Below the pieces are notes generated by a model. That model ran no database searches. It saw only the letters and a list, made by a program, of their open reading frames with translations, and was not told the origin of the DNA. The translations under genes and the position numbers were made by a program. Shown one piece after another: positions 5,871-9,885 of a stretch of 9,885 nt of DNA. Origin of the DNA: Candidatus Melainabacteria bacterium (GTDB lineage: Bacteria > Actinomycetota > Actinomycetes > Mycobacteriales > Pseudonocardiaceae). Numbering within the stretch: position 1 is the first letter of the stretch; each line of letters opens with the position of its first letter. Location: the NCBI GenBank assembly GCA_903970565.1, contig CAJCJE010000235.1:1-9885 (forward strand), written 5' to 3'.

Positions 5871-6914
5871 TCACCAACCCCGAAGGAGTTCGGCCATGTC
5901 GGTGACCGGGGCGGTCCACTCGTAGGTCCAGCAGACGCGGCCGTCCGCGAGGGCGACCCGCACCCGGCGGTACTCCGTGCCCTCGTACTCGTCCAGCACC
6001 GCCAGCGCGGCTGCTGGGGCGCGCAGCCGCAGCAGCCAGCCGGGTACCTCGTTCGCGCCGGACAGGCGCAGCGCCGGCCAGCCGAGGCCGGTGTCGTAGA
6101 GGGTGCTGGGCAGCCGCGCCGGTTCGGGTTCGCCGACGCACCAGGGCCGCGCGAGGGACCAGGCGCTGCCGCCCGGTTGCAACGTGCCGTAGACGAAGAC
6201 CCGATCCGGCCAGTTTTCGGCGGCCGGATCGCCGCTGACGGTCCGGGCGTGCAGGCGGTCCGGTCCGGGCAGCCCGCATAGACCGATCGCGTCGGCCTGG
6301 GGCACCTCGGCGCAGCGCACCGGTTCGCCGTCGACGTGCAGGGGCGCGCGGATCTGGCTGGCCCCGACGTAGGCGAGGATGCCGTCGAGCCGGCAGCCGT
6401 CCTCGGTGCGGATCTCGCCGCTGCCCAACCGGGCCAACCGGTAGCGCTCGCCACGGCCCTCGCAGATGTCCAGGACGCGCACCTGGTCGGCGGTGGCCAG
6501 CCAGACCGCGTGGGTTTCGACGATGCCGGCCATGCCGGCGAGGGTGGCCGGGCGCTGGCCGTCCCTGACCCGCAGCGCGGCGGCCCAGACGGCGGCCAGG
6601 CCGGTGCAGGTGGCCCGTAGGACCACGACCGGTCCGGTCAGGCCGAGTTCGGTCCGCAGCCAGGTGATCTTGGCCGGGCAGGCGTTGGAGCCGTAGGCCA
6701 GTACCGGTACTCGGTCGGCGAGCGTGGGCTCGCCGCGATCGGCCAGCCAGTCGTCGAGATCGGTGCCGTCCTCGGCGAGTCGCCAGGACCACGGCGCGGC
6801 CCCGCCCGGCCGGAGGACCCGGCCGTGGCCGTCCTCGTGCAGGAACGAGTGGTCCGGTCGGGCACCGGGGTAGGGGAACGCGGGATGGTCGGCATCGGTG
6901 AACGAGGCCGTCAT
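5871..6914 (-). CDS. Tandem gamma-glutamylcyclotransferase-like protein, 347 aa
   Basis: The ATG at 6914 gives a 347-residue cytosolic protein with no strong Shine-Dalgarno. The C-terminal part (about 237-347) is a clear AIG2/GGCT-type domain: VFVYGTLQPG at 239-248 carries the YGxL substrate-binding loop, and DEYEGTEYRR places the expected catalytic acid at Glu311. The middle part (about 68-190) carries a second such signature, LAYGSNACPAK (72-82), with an acid in the matching later place, LDICEGRGERYR (Glu152). Single-domain GGCT-like proteins are usually 110-190 residues, so this looks like a fusion or duplication of two divergent copies after a 65-residue N-terminal segment. The family cyclises gamma-glutamyl amino acids or gamma-glutamylamines to 5-oxoproline; what each domain does here is unknown. 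The hydrolase gene follows on the same strand. Confidence 0.82.
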   Translation of the reverse strand: MTASFTDADHPAFPYPGARPDHSFLHEDGHGRVLRPGGAAPWSWRLAEDGTDLDDWLADRGEPTLADRVPVLAYGSNACPAKITWLRTELGLTGPVVVLRATCTGLAAVWAAALRVRDGQRPATLAGMAGIVETHAVWLATADQVRVLDICEGRGERYRLARLGSGEIRTEDGCRLDGILAYVGASQIRAPLHVDGEPVRCAEVPQADAIGLCGLPGPDRLHARTVSGDPAAENWPDRVFVYGTLQPGGSAWSLARPWCVGEPEPARLPSTLYDTGLGWPALRLSGANEVPGWLLRLRAPAAALAVLDEYEGTEYRRVRVALADGRVCWTYEWTAPVTDMAELLRGW

Positions 6915-7109
6915 CGTCCGCGCCGAGCAAGGGTGCGGACGGGCCCGTGCGCGATGCGCGTCGGCGCGGACCCGCCCGACTCTGAGTGACCGGCGATCCC
7001 AGCTCCGGTATGCGACCCAAACCCCGATCGCCGATCACCCATAGCTGCGGGAGCGTAGCCCGTCGCGACCAGTTGGCCATCCGCCGGGTGGGTGGTTGCA
7101 TACTTTCTG

Positions 7110-7121
7110 TTGCACTTGCAA
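7110..7121. promoter_or_regulatory. TTGCA-CT-TGCAA dyad upstream of the tandem cyclotransferase-like gene
   Basis: A 5-bp perfect dyad sits in the 272-nt region between the C39 peptidase stop and the start at 6914, with a further TTGCA at 7096-7100. This is the most AT-rich part of that region and the natural place for a promoter of the minus-strand pair, though no convincing -10 could be fixed. The remainder of 6915-7186 shows no supportable gene. Confidence 0.3.
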
Positions 7122-7141
7122 TGCCCTGCCGGCCGCGCCAG

Positions 7142-7159
7142 CCGCCAATTGGGCGGTTT
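7142..7159. terminator. Weak hairpin downstream of the C39 peptidase gene
   Basis: CCGCC (7142-7146) and GGCGG (7152-7156) form a 5-bp stem around AATTG, about 30 nt past the peptidase stop. The T-run follows on the plus-strand side only, so as a terminator for the minus-strand gene it would lack a U-tract. Confidence 0.3.
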
Positions 7160-7186
7160 GACCCTCATCTTCCGGTGTAGCGGTGA

Positions 7187-8539
7187 TCAGGAAGTGGCAC
7201 CCTGCGTGGGCGGCAGCGGCACACCGGGTGGCGTGATGATGTAGGCGACGCCGCCGGGACCGCTGCCGATGTTGCCGTCGGGCAGCGTCCGCTCGGTCCG
7301 CAGCCACACGGTTTCGAACTGGTGCCGGTTGTAGACGTTGCGCACCGCCGCGTCGCTGGAGGAGGCCGGGTCGTTGGTGATCACGTCACCGTTGCTGGCG
7401 AAGCCGACCACCACCATCAGGTGCCCGTCGGTGCTGTAGTTCGAGCCGGTCAGCTCGCTGGCCTCGAAGGACACCGAGGTGACCACCGGGATGCCGCGCT
7501 TGATGTAGGACTCCAGTTCGTCCAGCGAGTGCAGCCGGGTGACGTGCGCGTCGAGGCCGTAGGTGGCCGCGTAGGCGTTGTTGAACGGCCAGTTCCCGGT
7601 GCCCCGGTAGTTGTAGTCGTAGGTGCCGCGCGCGGCCTCGTCGACCTGCGGGTCGGCATAGCCGGGGTTGATCCAGGACAGCTGCGCGGCCGTCGGCCCC
7701 CGGCCCCAGTAGGACACCACCATCGACGTCGAGGTCGGGCTGCACCAGGCCTCACCGCCGCCGTCGTACTGCGGGTACTGGCCGGAGTGGATGTTCTGGG
7801 AGTACTGCGGCACCGGCAGCGTGATGCCCTCCGCGCCGCCGAGCGGGCTGGCCGGGACGGTGAACCGGTCCGGGATCGCCGAGGTCATCGCGCCGACCAT
7901 CGCCAGCGTGGGGGTCGCCGACGTGCCGGCGGCCCGGTAGAGGGTCACCCGCAGCTGGTAGGAGGTCAGGGTGACCGGCGCGTGGGCCTGGAAGGTGTCC
8001 ACGTCGACCTCGCCGTTGACGTCGGACTGGTTGGGCACGCTGGTGCGGTGGATGTCCGCGTCGCCGGAGGCCCAGCGGCCCATCACGTACCAGCCGGTGC
8101 TCGCCCCGGTGTTGGTCGTGCCGTGCATCTCCACCTGGAGCCAGGTGCCGGCAGGGGTGGTCGCGTTCCAGGAGGAGATCAGCTGGGTCGCGCCGAAGCC
8201 CTGGTGGTAGGTGGGGGACAACCAGGTGGCGAAGTCATACGGCCTGGTGGTGCCCAGATCCGGGTCGGTGTAGTCGATGGTGCCGGCCGGCCGGCCGATC
8301 GTCAGACCGCCGACGGTGGGCCGGGTGCCGTCGAAACGGCCGCTGACGAAAGCCAGCGGACCGCGCCACTGGTGGAAGTTGATCGGTGCCGCATCGGGAC
8401 CGTCGCTGTTGGGACTGGTGCCGTTCGGGTTGGCGCCGCCGGCCGGCGCGGCGTCGGCCGGGGCCACGGACAGGGCCAGTGCCGTGCCGGCGAGTAGGGC
8501 GAGAACCAGTCGAGACGTCCTGATCAGTCGCGGCTTCAT
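7187..8539 (-). CDS. Secreted C39-family cysteine peptidase, 450 aa
   Basis: The start is taken as the ATG at 8539, preceded by GAGGGAG at 5 nt; a GTG two codons upstream overlaps that ribosome site and is less likely. Residues 1-30 form a Sec signal peptide: basic MKPRLIRTSR, a hydrophobic core LVLALLAGTALALSV, and cleavage probably after ADA. A Gly/Asn/Pro-rich spacer (31-52) leads to a beta-rich N-terminal domain (about 55-225) with many Thr/Trp/Gly residues, possibly a jelly-roll used for binding. The C-terminal domain (about 240-435) is Peptidase_C39_2-like: QYSQN, then the nucleophile Cys266 in GGEAWCSPTSTSMV, His373 in DGHLMVVVGF, and Asp390 in VITNDPAS. It has no ABC transporter part, so it is a free extracellular papain-fold peptidase and not a bacteriocin exporter. 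It sits 137 nt downstream of two sugar ABC permease genes and has its own promoter. Its substrate is unknown. Confidence 0.92.
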   Translation of the reverse strand: MKPRLIRTSRLVLALLAGTALALSVAPADAAPAGGANPNGTSPNSDGPDAAPINFHQWRGPLAFVSGRFDGTRPTVGGLTIGRPAGTIDYTDPDLGTTRPYDFATWLSPTYHQGFGATQLISSWNATTPAGTWLQVEMHGTTNTGASTGWYVMGRWASGDADIHRTSVPNQSDVNGEVDVDTFQAHAPVTLTSYQLRVTLYRAAGTSATPTLAMVGAMTSAIPDRFTVPASPLGGAEGITLPVPQYSQNIHSGQYPQYDGGGEAWCSPTSTSMVVSYWGRGPTAAQLSWINPGYADPQVDEAARGTYDYNYRGTGNWPFNNAYAATYGLDAHVTRLHSLDELESYIKRGIPVVTSVSFEASELTGSNYSTDGHLMVVVGFASNGDVITNDPASSSDAAVRNVYNRHQFETVWLRTERTLPDGNIGSGPGGVAYIITPPGVPLPPTQGATS

Positions 8540-8574
8540 GGGCACTCCCTCGTCGGTCGGCAGGGTTGTCGGAG

Positions 8575-8604
8575 ATTTTCATGCCGATCCGACTGTTTGT
8601 AAAC
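8575..8604 (-). promoter_or_regulatory. Promoter of the C39 peptidase gene with overlapping palindrome
   Basis: On the minus strand TTTACA (8603-8598; 5 of 6) is followed after exactly 17 nt by GAAAAT (8580-8575; 4 of 6), giving a start near 8568 and a leader of about 30 nt before the ATG at 8539. The palindrome GTTTGTAAAC (8595-8604) covers the -35 hexamer and could be an operator; this AT-rich patch stands out in the GC-rich surroundings. Confidence 0.55.
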
Positions 8605-8675
8605 CGCTGTCTGGAGGACGGTCGCCACCTCGGCCCGCCGGGCTGACCGGGACCGGGCTCCTCACGGGTCGGGAC

Positions 8676-9566
8676 TCAGCCCTTGATGCCGGTTTCCGCG
8701 ATGCCGCGCACCAGGAATCGCTGGAGCAGCACGAACACCAGCAGCAGCGGCACGATGGAGATGGCGCCGGCCAGGAACAGCTCGTGGATGGCCGGGTGCT
8801 GGGAGAGGTTGAACGCGGAGATCGCCACCTGCACCGTGTAGGACGAGGAGTCCTGCGCGATGATCATCGGCCAGAGGAAGGAGTTCCAGGACGCGATGAA
8901 GTCGATCACCCCGATGGCCGCGAAGAAACCGGTCGCGTTCGGCACCACGATCCGCACGAACGTGCCGACGTAGCCGAGTCCGTCGATCTTGCCGGCCTCT
9001 TCCAGGTCCTTGGGGAAGTCCAGAAAGTACTGGCGGAACAGGAAAGCGGTGAACCCGCTGAACAGGCCGGGAATGATCAGGCCGCGCAGCGAGTCGAGCC
9101 AGCCCAGCGAGGAGACCACGACGAAGGTCGGCAGGAAGGTGACCGCGGCCGGGATCATCAGGGTGGCCACGATCGCGTAGAAGACCTTGTTCGCGTGCCG
9201 GTAGGGGATTCGGGCCAGGCCGTAGCCGGCCAGCGAGCACAGCAGCAGCTGACCGGCCGTCTGGAGGACCGACACGACCACCGAGTTGGCCAGGCTGCTC
9301 GCCAGCGGTACCTCGGGGTCGTCGAAGAGTTCCCCGAAGTTGCCCCACTGCAAGGAATGCGGGAAGAACGTCCAGGTCGGCGAGGTGATGTCGTCCTCAT
9401 TGGACAGACCGTTGCGCACCAGAAGGTAGAAGGGCACGAGGAACAGGATCGCGGCGATGACGAGCACCACGGTGCGGACCGCGGTGCCGGCGATCCGGCC
9501 GGGACTCGTGCCCCGGATCGGGGGACGGAGCAGTTCGGCGTCGTACTTGCCGCGCAACAAGGACAT
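8676..9566 (-). CDS. Sugar ABC transporter permease, MalG/UgpE-like (CUT1 family)
   Basis: The ATG at 9566 has GGAGG 9 nt upstream, inside the end of the preceding gene, and encodes 296 residues, normal for the family. After a cytosolic N-terminus (1-30) hydrophobic segments lie at about 30-50, 92-116, 128-151, 160-178, 208-226 and 265-284, fitting the six-helix CUT1 fold. The cytoplasmic EAA loop that docks on the ATPase is at about 190-209 (EAGKIDG...FVRIVVP). The C-terminus ETGIKG is characteristic of MalG-type permeases (usually VAGLTAGAVKG or similar). It follows the other permease with a 4-nt gap, so the two are translated together and form the membrane heterodimer. The binding protein is presumably upstream, beyond the right edge; actinomycetes often use a shared MsiK-type ATPase encoded elsewhere. 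The substrate cannot be read from a permease. Confidence 0.95.
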   Translation of the reverse strand: MSLLRGKYDAELLRPPIRGTSPGRIAGTAVRTVVLVIAAILFLVPFYLLVRNGLSNEDDITSPTWTFFPHSLQWGNFGELFDDPEVPLASSLANSVVVSVLQTAGQLLLCSLAGYGLARIPYRHANKVFYAIVATLMIPAAVTFLPTFVVVSSLGWLDSLRGLIIPGLFSGFTAFLFRQYFLDFPKDLEEAGKIDGLGYVGTFVRIVVPNATGFFAAIGVIDFIASWNSFLWPMIIAQDSSSYTVQVAISAFNLSQHPAIHELFLAGAISIVPLLLVFVLLQRFLVRGIAETGIKG

Positions 9567-9570
9567 CAGC

Positions 9571-9885
9571 TCACACCTCCGTCCGGCCCAGCCGCAGGAA
9601 CCTGCTCTGTAGCACGGTGACGATCGCGATCAGCAGCGCGAGGATGATCGCCCCGGCGCTGCCGTGTCCGAGGTCCTGACCGCCGCTGCCCAGCGAGGTG
9701 TAGTACAGGTACACCAGCGGCGGGCGGGCGTAGGGCGGGTAGACGTTGCCGTCCGGGGTCGAGGTGGTCAGGATGTTCACGAACTCGTCGAACGCCTGGT
9801 AGGCGTTGATCAGCAACAGCAGTACGACCGCGACCGAGGACGCGCGCAGCTGCGGGAAGGTGACGTGCCAGAAGGTCTGCCAGCC
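9571..9885 (-). CDS. Sugar ABC transporter permease, MalF/UgpA-like (C-terminal part; 5' end outside window)
   Basis: The frame is open from the right edge to a TGA at 9571-9573, giving 104 C-terminal residues. It begins GWQTFWHVTFPQLR, the end of an EAA loop (the xxITxP-like part), followed by a hydrophobic helix (ASSVAVVLLLLINAYQAF) and a periplasmic stretch with the YxYxxSxG-like LVYLYYTSLGSGGQDLGHGSAGAIIL common in MalF-type permeases. The last helix is ILALLIAIVTVLQSRFL. It pairs with the permease 4 nt downstream. An internal TTG at 9816 is not a real start, because the frame and the homology continue upstream. Confidence 0.92.
   Translation of the reverse strand, partial: GWQTFWHVTFPQLRASSVAVVLLLLINAYQAFDEFVNILTTSTPDGNVYPPYARPPLVYLYYTSLGSGGQDLGHGSAGAIILALLIAIVTVLQSRFLRLGRTEV

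Noticed and set aside
5734..7101. A 455-codon minus-strand frame across the cyclotransferase-like gene
   Set aside because: Extremely Arg/Pro/Gly-rich and out of frame with the two YG motifs and their catalytic-acid segments.
6911..7168. An 85-codon minus-strand frame overlapping the start of the tandem cyclotransferase-like gene
   Set aside because: No ribosome site, no recognisable motif and a composition like non-coding GC-rich DNA; the region is better read as upstream regulatory sequence.
8277..9620. A 447-codon plus-strand frame
   Set aside because: It is antisense to the permease and the peptidase, both of which have clear family motifs; its composition (Gln/Arg/Asp/His-rich) is typical of a shadow frame.

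Overview
The window is high-GC DNA with the codon use, GTG starts and strong Shine-Dalgarno sequences typical of an actinomycete. The gene content (secreted C39-type peptidase, CUT1 sugar transporter, soluble tandem FtsK-type ATPase) would fit a Pseudonocardiales or Streptomyces-like soil bacterium. The exact genus cannot be read from the sequence. Nearly all genes are on the minus strand; the one clear exception is a short-chain dehydrogenase (SDR) gene at 4031-4774. No tRNA, rRNA, CRISPR array, insertion sequence or phage integrase was seen.

Left part (1-3865, minus strand): a cluster of four genes read right to left. First is a 338-residue protein with two similar halves joined by a Pro/Thr linker (3865-2849). 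Next are two small helical proteins of 86 and 82 residues (2574-2314 and 2266-2018) that look like distant paralogues. Last is a soluble FtsK/SpoIIIE-type ATPase (1809 to the left edge), with a degenerate first ATPase module and an intact second one. This is the part most likely to be a little-described system. A double-domain ATPase next to a pair of roughly 80-90-residue helical proteins is loosely similar to a type VII secretion core, but the ATPase has no membrane segment and the small proteins lack a WXG motif. Its function is unknown here.

Middle part (4031-6914): an atypical SDR that has lost the catalytic YxxxK motif (plus strand, with a perfect 7-bp dyad just upstream) converges on a minus-strand pair. 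That pair is a protein with two gamma-glutamylcyclotransferase-like YG motifs in tandem (6914-5871), followed by a monoacylglycerol-lipase-like alpha/beta hydrolase (5724-4909). The 146-nt gap between the two is C-rich on the transcribed strand and carries a 13-bp direct repeat.

Right part (7187-9885, minus strand): two CUT1-type sugar ABC transporter permeases (the first cut by the right edge) are followed by a secreted C39-family cysteine peptidase. The peptidase has its own recognisable promoter, overlapped by a small palindrome. The transporter's binding protein and ATPase are not in the window, so its substrate cannot be named.
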